11,754 nucleotides of DNA from Verrucomicrobiota bacterium (GCA_026225155.1 JAMFSG010000318.1:1-11754), one strand, 5' to 3'. Counted from the stretch's first letter, positions 1 through 6,500 are shown. Numbers and translations are program-made. Notes: generated from the letters alone by a model not told the origin.

Positions 1-1
1 C

Positions 2-1207
2 CTCGCCGTCAATCAGGCCCAGCTTTATCAAAATCTGCAAAAAGCCTACACCGACCTTCATCAGACCCAGCAGGCCGCCATGCAGCAGGAACGCCTGAAG
101 GCGCTCGGCCAGATGGCCAGCGGCATCGCGCATGACATCAACAATGCACTGTCGCCCATCGTCGGATTTTCGGAATTGATCGGCCACACCGAGCCAAACC
201 TGACGGAAGACACCAAAAAATATCTGCGCTACATCAAGACCGCCGGCGAAGACATCACGCACATCGTCGCGGGCTTGCGCGAATTTTACCGGCTGCGCGA
301 AGTGGACGAGGCGTTGCACACGCTGGATTTGAACCAGCTTGCGCGGCAGGTCATTGACATGACGCGTCCGCGCTGGCGCGATCTTTCGCAGCGGCGCGGC
401 ATCATGGTGGAAGTGCGCGAAGATTTTGCGGCGAAGCTGCCGGAATTTGCCGGCATCGAAAGCGAGATCCGCGAGGCGTTCACCAATTTGATTCTCAACG
501 CCGTGGACGCATTGCCCACCGGCGGCGTCATCACCGTCCGCACCCGCGCCATGACGGCGAACCTCATCATGGAAGTGAGCGACACCGGCATCGGCATGGA
601 TGAACAAACCCGCAAGCGCTGCCTCGAACCGTTTTATTCCACCAAAGGCAAACGCGGCACCGGCCTCGGCCTCGCGATGGTTTACGGCATCATGGAACGG
701 CACGGCGGCAAGATCGAAATTGACACTGAACTCGGCAAAGGCACCACGATGCGGCTGGTTTTTCCCGCGAGCAAAATGAGTTCACCCGTCGTCGCCGACG
801 CGGCCAGAGAAGTTGCGCCCGGCCCGTTTCATATTTTGTGCATTGACGATGAGCCGGCCATCCGCGAATTGATTTTCGAGATGCTCCATCACGACGGCCA
901 TCAAGTCGAAGTCACCGATGGCGGCAAAAACGGTCTCGCCGCCTTTCGCGCCGCGCGCACGCAAGGCACACCGTTCGATGTCGTCATTACTGATTTAGGC
1001 ATGCCCTACATGGACGGACGCGAAGTCGCCACCACGCTCAAAGCCGAGGCACCCGGCACGCCGATCGTGATGCTCACCGGCTGGGGCGCGTTCATGCAGG
1101 ACGATCAAGTTGCGGGCATTGACGGCATTTTGAGCAAGCCGCCACATATCGGCGACATCCGCACCATGCTCCGCCAGGTCATGACCGAAGATCACGCGAA
1201 ATCATAA
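2..1207 (+). CDS. Hybrid sensor histidine kinase/response regulator, 3' part (5' end outside window)
   Basis: The reading frame is open from base 2, so the gene starts to the left. The first visible residues (LAVNQAQLYQNLQKAYTDLH) look like a helical or coiled-coil linker from an unseen sensor part. Counting from the Met at base 80, the HisKA H-box is ASGIAHDINN with phospho-acceptor His18. The HATPase follows, with the N-box at about 131-146 (NLILNAVDA), the G1 box DTGIGMDE at about 168-175, the F region EPFYSTKG and the G2 box GTGLGLAM at about 193-200. A C-terminal receiver domain spans about 250-370, with acidic pair Asp256/Asp257, phospho-acceptor Asp305 (VITDLGMP), Thr333 and Lys353 (LSKPP). 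All key residues are present. No DNA-binding output domain follows, so the protein probably autophosphorylates and passes phosphate to its own receiver or a partner. The stop overlaps the convergent Dabb gene by 16 bp. The signal sensed cannot be told. Confidence 0.95.
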   Translation, partial: LAVNQAQLYQNLQKAYTDLHQTQQAAMQQERLKALGQMASGIAHDINNALSPIVGFSELIGHTEPNLTEDTKKYLRYIKTAGEDITHIVAGLREFYRLREVDEALHTLDLNQLARQVIDMTRPRWRDLSQRRGIMVEVREDFAAKLPEFAGIESEIREAFTNLILNAVDALPTGGVITVRTRAMTANLIMEVSDTGIGMDEQTRKRCLEPFYSTKGKRGTGLGLAMVYGIMERHGGKIEIDTELGKGTTMRLVFPASKMSSPVVADAAREVAPGPFHILCIDDEPAIRELIFEMLHHDGHQVEVTDGGKNGLAAFRAARTQGTPFDVVITDLGMPYMDGREVATTLKAEAPGTPIVMLTGWGAFMQDDQVAGIDGILSKPPHIGDIRTMLRQVMTEDHAKS

Positions 1208-1491
1208 ACGGTGACTTTTTTCACCAGCGGCTTCACATATTTCGCGACGAACTCCAGATGCAGCGGGTGCACCTGATAATCATCCTGCGCCTGTTTGTTT
1301 GCGAACACCGTGTTCATCGCCACCTGATAACTTTGCTCCACGACCGGACGGTCGCTGCCGACCATTTTGCCGATGTGAAACTGCGTCACGCCCGGGATCG
1401 GCTTGAGAAATTTATTTGCGCCCGCGATCAATTCATCCGCCGCGTTCGCCTGCGCCGGATCCGTCCAAAAAATGACAATGTGTGAAAACAT
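1192..1491 (-). CDS. Dabb (stress-responsive alpha/beta barrel) domain protein
   Basis: This is a 99-residue single-domain protein of the Dabb family (dimeric alpha-beta barrel, ferredoxin-like fold). It begins MFSHIVIFW, and the family typically starts with a short hydrophobic strand of the form hxHhVhFxxK. Other family-like parts are FLKPIPGVTQFHIGK, the central strand with YQVAMNTVF, and DDYQVHPLHLEFVAKYVKPLVKKVTVYDF, where the HPxHxxFV pattern is characteristic. The frame stays open upstream to base 1686, but the extra 65 residues resemble no domain and the family starts right at MFSH, so I chose the ATG at 1489-1491. No Shine-Dalgarno sequence is obvious. Family members are linked to stress responses or act as small enzymes, and no substrate can be assigned here. 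The 3' end overlaps the histidine kinase gene by 16 bp on the opposite strand. The 183-bp gap to the next gene must hold the divergent promoters. Confidence 0.87.
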   Translation of the reverse strand: MFSHIVIFWTDPAQANAADELIAGANKFLKPIPGVTQFHIGKMVGSDRPVVEQSYQVAMNTVFANKQAQDDYQVHPLHLEFVAKYVKPLVKKVTVYDFA

Positions 1492-1674
1492 GAAATAATT
1501 GAACCATGAACCGGCAACGGCGCGAAGAAAATTTTGGCGGCAGTGTTTTAATTGACCCAGGTTTTTTGGCAGAATGTTTTCCAGGTAAAGTTGGTTGCGA
1601 CCATTCAAGTGCCGGTCGCGGTTTGCAAATTTATTTTCCCGTGGCAATTTCACTGCCTCGAAAGTTAAAGGGAA

Positions 1675-2910
1675 ATGAATCACCAAATTTCAAACCGGTC
1701 TTTTATCATCATCATTCTTGGCGCGCTGTCCACCGTCACGCCGCTGGCCATTGATATGTATCTGCCGTCGTTCACGGACATTGCGCACGCGATGCACACG
1801 ACGGAGGCGAAAATTTCTTTGTCGCTTTCCAGTTATTTCATCGGCATGGCGGCGGGACAATTGATTTACGGCCCGCTGCTCGATCGGTTTGGCCGGAAAA
1901 AACCGCTCTACTTTGGATTGCTGCTTTTCATCGCGATTTCCATCGCGTGCATGTTTGTGAAAACCAAAGAATCACTCATCGTTCTGCGCCTTTTTCAAGC
2001 GCTGGGCGGATGTGCGGCGGCTGTCGCGTCAATGGCGATGGTGCGCGATTTTTTCCCAATCAAAGAAAGCGCGAAAATCATTTCGCTTTTGATTTTGATC
2101 CTCGGCGTGTCGCCGATGCTTGGGCCAACGGTGGGTAGTTTGATCGCCGCGCATCTGGGCTGGCAATGGGTTTTCGCAACCCTCGCCGCATTGGTTGTGA
2201 TTTTGCTGGCGGTCGTTTTTTTCTTTTTGCCCGAAGGTCATAAGCCGGACAAAAGCATTTCGCTCAAGCCGGGGCCGATCATCAAAGACTTCGTTTATAT
2301 TTTGAAGAACACGCAATTCCACACGTTCGCGCTCGCCGGCGCGTTTTCGTTTGCGGGCGTTTTGGTTTATGTCGCCGGATCGCAAATCATTTTCATGGGC
2401 AGTTTTCATCTGACGAAACAGGAATACGGAATGATTTTCGCCGGGTTGTCGGTTGGATTCATCGGCAGCAATCAGGTAAACATTTTGCTCCTGCGCAAAT
2501 TCACCAGCGCGCAAATTTTTTACGGCGCGATTTTATTGGAATGTATCACGTCGGTCATTTTTCTCACGGGAACTTATTTTGGCTGGTTCGGTTTGCCGGC
2601 GACGCTCGTTCTGCTTTTCATTTTATTGTCGAGCCTCGGTTTGACATATCCAAACGCTGCCGCGCTTGCGCTCGCGCCTTTTGACAAAAATGTCGGCAGC
2701 GCCTCCGCCTTGCTTGGGTTTTTGCAGATCGGCGCGGCGGCGTTGACTTCGTCGTGCGTGGGACTTTTCAATTCAAAGGGCATCATGCCCGTGCTGATCA
2801 TTTTTACGGCGACCGCGTGGATCGCGTTGTTCATTTTCAATTGGGGCAAACGAAATCTTCCCGTGCAAGCGCAAATTCCCGTCAACGAAGCGGTGCCGGT
2901 CGTTCATTAA
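1675..2910 (+). CDS. MFS drug-resistance transporter, Bcr/CflA type
   Basis: This 411-residue inner-membrane protein has about twelve hydrophobic segments, as expected for drug:H+ antiporters of the major facilitator superfamily. TM1 carries the Bcr/CflA signature AIDMYLPSF. The loop after TM2 has MFS motif A as GPLLDRFGRKKPL. TM4 has motif B-like RLFQALGGCAAAVASMAMVRD, with its charged Arg. TM5 has antiporter motif C as ILGVSPMLGPTVGSLI. These features point to proton-driven export of small molecules, with Bcr (bicyclomycin/sulfonamide) and CflA as named relatives; the real substrate cannot be read from sequence. The ATG starts just before TM1, and a purine-rich AAAGGGAA lies immediately upstream, closer than an ideal Shine-Dalgarno sequence. 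The gene stands alone, with the Dabb gene divergent upstream and a repeat-bearing spacer downstream. It has no evident link to the glycan genes. Confidence 0.95.
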   Translation: MNHQISNRSFIIIILGALSTVTPLAIDMYLPSFTDIAHAMHTTEAKISLSLSSYFIGMAAGQLIYGPLLDRFGRKKPLYFGLLLFIAISIACMFVKTKESLIVLRLFQALGGCAAAVASMAMVRDFFPIKESAKIISLLILILGVSPMLGPTVGSLIAAHLGWQWVFATLAALVVILLAVVFFFLPEGHKPDKSISLKPGPIIKDFVYILKNTQFHTFALAGAFSFAGVLVYVAGSQIIFMGSFHLTKQEYGMIFAGLSVGFIGSNQVNILLLRKFTSAQIFYGAILLECITSVIFLTGTYFGWFGLPATLVLLFILLSSLGLTYPNAAALALAPFDKNVGSASALLGFLQIGAAALTSSCVGLFNSKGIMPVLIIFTATAWIALFIFNWGKRNLPVQAQIPVNEAVPVVH

Positions 2911-2916
2911 AAATCA

Positions 2917-3042
2917 ACCACGGATGGACACAGATGAACACGGATAAAAGGCTGGCACGAGTTTCGCGAATTGACATGAATTAAGATTCGGCCAAATAAA
3001 TCGGCGTAGTTTGCATCAATTTTTCATCTGTTTTCGTCTGCG
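2917..3042. repeat. Composite intergenic repeat of about 10-bp units
   Basis: This element occupies most of the 208-bp spacer between the MFS and aminotransferase genes. Three tandem decamers lie at 2919-2948: CACGGATGGA, CACAGATGAA and CACGGATAAA. They are followed by a second block at about 2955-2984 containing CGCGAATTGA and CATGAATTAA. A third block at 3023-3042 reads, on the opposite strand, CGCAGACGAA and AACAGATGAA, which match the CACAGATGAA unit at 8 and 9 of 10 positions. The whole therefore looks like a decayed element with inverted ends. From memory, very similar strings are scattered through intergenic DNA of Verrucomicrobia and some other environmental phyla, where they are sometimes mis-annotated as short proteins. 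No second copy was seen in this window. Its function is unknown. Confidence 0.6.
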
Positions 3043-3118
3043 TTTGAAAGTTCATTCTTTCCCAATTTTTACATTCACAAACGCGGTTTTGGCGGATAAA
3101 TTGCTTAACTAACAAATT

Positions 3119-4228
3119 ATGTCTGAACCGATTCCTTATCTCGATCTGAAGGCGCAAATCAAACCTTTGCGCGCGGAAATTGATGCGGCGATTGCCCGCA
3201 CGATTGATAGTTGTTCGTTTTGCCTCGGCCCGGACACGGCGCAATTCGAAAAAGATTTTGCGAAATACTGCGGCGCGGAACACGCAATCGGTTTCAACAG
3301 CGGCACGTCCGCGTTGCACGTCGCGTTGCTGCTGTTGAACATCAAACCGGGCGACGAAGTCATCACCACGCCGTTCACCTTTGTCGCGACGAGCTGGGCG
3401 ATTTCTTACATCGGCGCGAAACCGGTTTATGTGGACATTGACGATGCGACTTTCAACATCAATCCGAAGCTGATCGAAAAAACCATCACGCCGCGCACGA
3501 AAGCCATCATGCCCGTGCATCTTTACGGCCAGCCGTTTGACATTGATCCGATCTTGGATATTTGCCGCAAACATAAATTGCCGCTTGTGGAAGATGCCTG
3601 CCAATCGCATGGCGCAAAATACAAAGGCAAAACCGTCGGCACATTCGGCGAAATGTCCGGCTTTAGCTTTTATCCCGGCAAAAATCTCGGTGCGTTCGGC
3701 GAAGGCGGCGCGTTGGTGACGAACAGCGCGGAATACGCCAAACGCGCGAAATCATTGCGCGAACACGGTTCGACCGTGCGTTATTACCACGACGAGGTCG
3801 GTTTCAATTATCGTATGGAAGGCATCCAGGGCGCGGTGCTTGGAATCAAATTAAAGCACTTGGAAAAATGGACGCGCGAACGTCAACGCGTTGCGAAACT
3901 TTACAATGAATTGTTGGCCGACACGCCGTTGCAATTGCCGCACGAACCGAGTTATGCCGAAAGTGTCTGGCATCTTTACGTTGTCCGCCATCCGCAGCGC
4001 GACGCATTGAAAAAATATCTGGATGACAACCAAGTCGGCTGCGCGCTGCATTATCCGCTGCCATTGCACTTGCAGAAATGTTACGCCGATCTCGGTTACA
4101 AACCGGGCGATTTTCCGGTCGCGGAAAAGGCCGGTCGCGAATGTTTGAGCCTGCCGATTTATCCCGAACTTGCGGACGCGCAGATCAAACGCGTGGTGGA
4201 AGTGGTAAAAGCATTTTTCGCCAAGTAA
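3119..4228 (+). CDS. DegT/DnrJ/EryC1/StrS family PLP-dependent sugar aminotransferase
   Basis: This 369-residue protein has the normal length for the family. It begins with the typical IPYLDLKAQ and continues with the cofactor-phosphate loop NSGTSALHVAL (about 60-70) and the TTPFTFVATSWAI segment. PLP contacts are in LVEDACQSHGA (Asp159, Gln162), and the Schiff-base lysine is Lys188 in SFYPGKNLGAFGEGG. The family transfers an amino group, usually from glutamate, to a keto sugar bound to a nucleotide in the cytoplasm. With the Gfo/Idh oxidoreductase and hexapeptide N-acetyltransferase further right, the best guess is a WbpE/WlbC-like enzyme aminating C3 of UDP-3-keto-GlcNAcA. FdtB-like (dTDP-3-keto-6-deoxyhexose) activity is an alternative. 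The gene lies about 3.7 kb from those partners and is followed by terminators, so it forms a separate transcription unit. No good Shine-Dalgarno sequence precedes the ATG. Confidence 0.95.
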   Translation: MSEPIPYLDLKAQIKPLRAEIDAAIARTIDSCSFCLGPDTAQFEKDFAKYCGAEHAIGFNSGTSALHVALLLLNIKPGDEVITTPFTFVATSWAISYIGAKPVYVDIDDATFNINPKLIEKTITPRTKAIMPVHLYGQPFDIDPILDICRKHKLPLVEDACQSHGAKYKGKTVGTFGEMSGFSFYPGKNLGAFGEGGALVTNSAEYAKRAKSLREHGSTVRYYHDEVGFNYRMEGIQGAVLGIKLKHLEKWTRERQRVAKLYNELLADTPLQLPHEPSYAESVWHLYVVRHPQRDALKKYLDDNQVGCALHYPLPLHLQKCYADLGYKPGDFPVAEKAGRECLSLPIYPELADAQIKRVVEVVKAFFAK

Positions 4229-4271
4229 TCCTGCCCTCGTGGCAAAGAAATTTTGGCAACGGCCTTCGTCA

Positions 4272-4312
4272 TTTTGGCGGCGGCGGCGATCAGATGGCCG
4301 CCGCCGCCAAAA
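4272..4312. repeat. Perfect 16-bp GC-rich inverted repeat (hairpin)
   Basis: The left arm TTTTGGCGGCGGCGGC (4272-4287) and the right arm GCCGCCGCCGCCAAAA (4297-4312) are perfectly complementary around a 9-nt loop. The element begins 44 bp after the aminotransferase stop. The order is T-run, GC stem, A-run, the reverse of a standard intrinsic terminator, and no T-run follows on either strand. It may protect the 3' end of the mRNA or be part of a repeat family. Confidence 0.65.
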
Positions 4313-4350
4313 AAGTTTCTCGAAAAGTATCACACCCGATTCTCAATTTT

Positions 4351-4375
4351 CCGCCTCCGGGCGGGTGTTCTTTTT
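4351..4375 (+). terminator. Possible intrinsic terminator after the aminotransferase gene
   Basis: A short stem CCGCC/GGCGG around a TCCG loop (4351-4364) is followed by GTGTTCTTTTT. A longer alternative pairs CACCCG (4333-4338) with CGGGTG (4362-4367). The stem is only 5 bp, so the call is tentative. Confidence 0.42.
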
Positions 4376-4406
4376 CAAGACAGCACGGGACAACATCTGT
4401 CTTGAA
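4374..4406. repeat. 10-bp inverted repeat with 13-nt spacer
   Basis: TTCAAGACAG (4374-4383) and CTGTCTTGAA (4397-4406) are perfectly complementary across 13 nt. The spacing suits either an RNA hairpin or a dimeric regulator site. It lies about 180 bp upstream of the possible sigma-54 element at 4584-4599, a distance typical of enhancer-binding-protein sites. That link is inference only. It also overlaps the T-run of the preceding terminator-like hairpin, so the two structures could compete. Confidence 0.5.
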
Positions 4407-4484
4407 GACTTTCAGTCAGAAACATTTTCTCCCGGTGTCCATTTTTTTTCCGCCACTGTTCCGTTTTATTCGAAATTAAAAATC

Positions 4485-4516
4485 GCCAATGATGACGTGG
4501 CATTGGCAGTTTTTTT
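4485..4516 (+). terminator. Intrinsic terminator, possibly bidirectional
   Basis: GCCAATG (4485-4491) and CATTGGC (4501-4507) form a perfect 7-bp stem around a 9-nt loop, followed by AG and seven T residues. On the minus strand the same stem is followed by GATTTTTAATTT, so it could stop transcription both ways. It insulates the secreted-protein gene from the aminotransferase unit. Confidence 0.68.
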
Positions 4517-4583
4517 GAAGTGATTTTCAGGCGGTTTTTTAACCGGGAATTTAATTCAAAAATTCTCGTCATTTGAAAAGCAG

Positions 4584-4599
4584 TTGGCAGAGCTTATGC
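4584..4599 (+). promoter_or_regulatory. Candidate sigma-54 (-24/-12) promoter for the FN3/Ig-like protein
   Basis: TTGGCA (4584-4589) and ATGC (4596-4599) give the GG-N10-GC spacing needed by RpoN. It agrees with YTGGCACGRNNNTTGCW at the invariant GG and GC, though several flanking positions differ. The start site would fall near 4611, only about 2 nt before the chosen ATG, so the mRNA would be nearly leaderless. The same TTGGCA-N6-ATGC string occurs at 5900-5915. Confidence 0.35.
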
Positions 4600-4612
4600 G
4601 TTAGCACGCGGA

Positions 4613-5875
4613 ATGTTGCGCGATGCAAATGGGTCTGGAATTGGGAATTTTGCCCTGCGCCTGATTTTATTAGGCTGTCTGATCTTGGGTTTTCAGCAAA
4701 CGATGCTGGCGTCCCAAAGCGTGGTGCTGGCTTGGAATGCCAGCGCCGACCCGGAGGTGACCGGCTATAAAATTTATTACGGCACGAGCAGCCACGATTA
4801 CACGAACGTGGTTGATGTGGGAAATGTGACGAACGCGACGATTTCCGGGTTGGCCGATGCGACGACCTATTATTTTGCCGCCACGACTTATGATGGAGTC
4901 GGCGACGAAAGCGCGTTTTCAAATGAAGCCACTTTTACCACGCCTGGAAAGACGGTTTCCAATTCGAATCCGATCTTGCCCTTAACACCAACGCCAACTT
5001 TGGATCCCATCGCCGATGTGTCGGTGAATAAAAATACTGGCGCACAAACCGTGAATTTGTCGGGCATCACTTTTTCGGGCAATCCGCTCAACATTATCAC
5101 GCCCAACATCATTGCCTTGGCGAGCAAAAGCGCCCCCGTCGTCAAAGTGACCGTGGCGACCAGTAATCCCAGTGTTATTTCCAAACCGACCGTCAACTAT
5201 ACCAACCCAAAAAACACCGGCACGTTGACCTTTAAGCCGGTGGCAAATGCTTTTGGCACGGCGACGATCACTGTCACCGTCAATAATGGCGAGAAAACCA
5301 ACAATACTGTCACAAAAACTTTTACGGTCACCGTTTTGCCGAGTCCGACCGATTATCCCCGGATTTCGAAACAAATCGTGAGCACTTCGGTTTTGACCGG
5401 CAAAACGGTTTCGTTAAGCGTGGCCGCCACCGGTCTGGCACCCCTAAAATATCAGTGGCAATTGAATGGCGTGAACATTCCTTCGGCGACGAGCGCGACA
5501 TTGACGCTCAAGAACGTCAAGACCACGCAAGCAGGTAACTATTCGGTTACCGTTTCCAATAAAGTCGGCTCGACCAACAGCGCGCCCGCATTTTTATCAG
5601 TTTATTCCGCGACGACAGACTTAAAAGCGCAGCTCACGGACAATTCGGCGCCGGCCGCGCCGGCCATCGCTGCCGTTCTGACTTCCATCACAAAAACATC
5701 CGGGCAGTTTGGTTTTCAGGTTGTGGGAAGTGAAGGCAGCTATTATGTCGTGCAAGCATCGGTGGATTTGAAAAATTGGGTTTCAGTGGAAACCAATGCT
5801 TCGCCGTTCCTTTATACGGACACGAATGTGAACGGGTTTGCGCAGCGTTTTTACCGTGCTTATCCGTTGCCATAA
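4613..5875 (+). CDS. Secreted FN3/Ig-like multidomain protein with verrucomicrobial C-terminal module
   Basis: This is a 420-residue exported protein. The N-terminus has Arg residues and then a hydrophobic stretch (about 14-33, FALRLILLGCLILGFQQTML), with likely cleavage after ASQ near 35. Cys22 in LLGC loosely fits a lipobox but sits inside the hydrophobic core. Residues 35-111 form a fibronectin type III domain (LAWNASADPEVTGYKIYYG ... TYYFAATTYDGVGDESAFSNE). A Pro/Thr linker follows, then a beta-rich cadherin- or Big-like domain (about 127-243). An Ig-like domain (about 247-331) has the typical YQWQLNGVNI and AGNYSVTVSN motifs but lacks disulfide cysteines. The C-terminal module (about 363-420, YVVQASVDLKNW ... 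QRFYRAYPLP) is of a kind I recall from Verrucomicrobia secreted proteins. There is no catalytic motif, no PEP-CTERM signal and no LPXTG. A structural or adhesive role at the cell surface or in the matrix is inferred. The start is the first in-frame ATG that gives a signal peptide. Confidence 0.85.
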   Translation: MLRDANGSGIGNFALRLILLGCLILGFQQTMLASQSVVLAWNASADPEVTGYKIYYGTSSHDYTNVVDVGNVTNATISGLADATTYYFAATTYDGVGDESAFSNEATFTTPGKTVSNSNPILPLTPTPTLDPIADVSVNKNTGAQTVNLSGITFSGNPLNIITPNIIALASKSAPVVKVTVATSNPSVISKPTVNYTNPKNTGTLTFKPVANAFGTATITVTVNNGEKTNNTVTKTFTVTVLPSPTDYPRISKQIVSTSVLTGKTVSLSVAATGLAPLKYQWQLNGVNIPSATSATLTLKNVKTTQAGNYSVTVSNKVGSTNSAPAFLSVYSATTDLKAQLTDNSAPAAPAIAAVLTSITKTSGQFGFQVVGSEGSYYVVQASVDLKNWVSVETNASPFLYTDTNVNGFAQRFYRAYPLP

Positions 5876-5888
5876 GAAATGTTTCTTA
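5873..5888. repeat. Short palindrome over the stop codon, possible operator
   Basis: TAAGAAA (5873-5879) and TTTCTTA (5882-5888) are perfectly complementary with 2 bp between them, beginning at the TAA stop of the FN3/Ig-like gene. The 2-nt gap and missing T-run argue against a terminator. A DNA-binding site 12 bp before the candidate promoter at 5900 fits better. Confidence 0.35.
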
Positions 5889-5899
5889 AAACAAAAAAG

Positions 5900-5916
5900 T
5901 TGGCATCCGTGATGCT
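5900..5916 (+). promoter_or_regulatory. Candidate sigma-54 (-24/-12) promoter for the small ORF
   Basis: TTGGCA (5900-5905), six bases, then ATGCT (5912-5916) give GG-N10-GC spacing and match 10 of the 14 specified positions of YTGGCACGRNNNTTGCW. The predicted start near 5927 is next to the ATG at 5928. It shares all ten fixed bases and almost the same distance to the start codon with the site at 4584. Confidence 0.38.
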
Positions 5917-5927
5917 ATTAAACATTC

Positions 5928-6122
5928 ATGACATACAAGCAAACAGTCATTGAACATAAAACATTGAGCTCTTCCGGCGTCGGTTTTCCGCTGGCAGGTT
6001 TGTTGGCCAAGTTGCGGAATGTTGTGAAAATCAACGTTCCTGTAGGCTACCAAGACGAAAGCGGATTTCACACGGGCGTGAAACGCAGTGAAAAACAGGC
6101 TCAATGGCCGGCTCATTGGTGA
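5928..6122 (+). CDS. Small hypothetical protein, 64 residues
   Basis: This short frame translates to a protein-like sequence. A polar N-terminus (MTYKQTVIEHKTLSSSG) is followed by an amphipathic segment GVGFPLAGLLAKLRNVV, then KINVPVGYQDESGFHTGVK and a Trp-rich end (QWPAHW). The middle has the mixed composition of a folded domain, unlike the reverse-strand frames across the same bases. Codon third positions look like those of neighbouring genes. The ATG lies 13 nt after a candidate sigma-54 element and has no Shine-Dalgarno sequence. It lies between the secreted FN3/Ig-like protein and the NusG-like regulator, so a role in surface glycan or matrix control is possible by location only. I do not recognise a named family. 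There is no signal peptide or clear membrane span. Confidence 0.55.
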   Translation: MTYKQTVIEHKTLSSSGVGFPLAGLLAKLRNVVKINVPVGYQDESGFHTGVKRSEKQAQWPAHW

Positions 6123-6354
6123 ACACACCCGTTTGAACGTTTCGCGTGTGTCCCAATAAAAGCCAGTCAATGTTCTATATCTGGACGATTGGCAGGTATC
6201 AAGGGAAATTAAATAGTCCCTAGTGGTTTCTTTGCTATCGGTTATGGTTATTTGCTTCTCGGATTGTTTCGTGATCTTCAACTTCTCTTCTGTGCCTGTT
6301 TCCTCGGAAAAAAAGGTTAAAAATTTAACGTTCGTTCGTCCCTAAATTTGGTGT

Positions 6355-6381
6355 TGGACAATTTACCGAAGTTTGTATAAT
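6355..6381 (+). promoter_or_regulatory. Sigma-70-like promoter for the glycan operon
   Basis: A perfect -10 box TATAAT (6376-6381) is preceded by TGGACA (6355-6360, 5 of 6 to TTGACA) with a shortish 15-bp spacer. Transcription would begin near 6388 and give a leader of about 125 nt before the NusG-like gene. The AT-rich palindrome at 6316-6329 lies just upstream and could act as an operator or UP-like element. Confidence 0.48.
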
Positions 6382-6465
6382 TTAAGGACATGGAGCTACG
6401 TTCCGTGATTGTTATGGGGCATTTTTGTCCGCCGCATTTCAATAACCGTAATGAAAACCATTGGC

Positions 6466-6500
6466 GGCCGTTTTGAGCTTTTGTTTGGCTCGCGACGGCC
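6466..6500 (+). promoter_or_regulatory. Leader hairpin just before the NusG-like gene
   Basis: GGCCG (6466-6470) pairs with CGGCC (6496-6500), and inside it GAGC (6475-6478) pairs with GCTC (6488-6491). The two stems are separated by a 4x4 internal loop. The hairpin ends 12 nt before the ATG, so it could affect ribosome access or be a recruitment site for the NusG-like protein. No ops-like GGCGGTAGC motif was found. Confidence 0.4.

Larger units (their letters stand above)
4229..4612. other. 384-bp structured intergenic spacer, no gene seen
   Basis: This spacer separates the aminotransferase from the secreted FN3/Ig-like protein gene. It holds four inverted repeats in about 245 bp (4272-4312, 4351-4364, 4374-4406, 4485-4507), an eight-T run at 4442-4449 and a possible sigma-54 element at 4584-4599. 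Open frames in it translate to low-complexity, Arg- or Phe-rich strings with no protein character. A structured small RNA is possible but not demonstrated. Confidence 0.6.

Noticed and set aside
1492..1686. 65-residue N-terminal extension of the Dabb protein
   Set aside because: Dabb proteins start directly at the first strand (MFSHIVIFW). The extension has no domain features and lies in the divergent promoter spacer.
4272..4312. GC-rich hairpin as an intrinsic terminator
   Set aside because: The T-run is on the 5' side and the A-run on the 3' side, with no T-run after the stem on either strand.
4239..4523. 94-residue forward frame in the structured spacer
   Set aside because: It is a low-complexity translation of the GC-rich hairpin and T-runs, rich in Arg and Phe.
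5886..6281. 131-residue reverse-strand frame opposite the small ORF
   Set aside because: Its translation is irregular, rich in Cys and Arg with no domain pattern. The forward frame looks more like protein.
6461..6470. GGCGGCCG as an ops-type (RfaH) element
   Set aside because: It lacks the GGCGGTAGC core, and the similarity is limited to GGCGG.
6390..6476. A 28-codon frame (MELRSVIVMGHF...) starting just after the operon's -10 box, as a leader peptide
   Set aside because: The composition is not protein-like, there is no run of regulatory codons, and the AAGGA is only 1 nt from the ATG. A chance frame is more likely.
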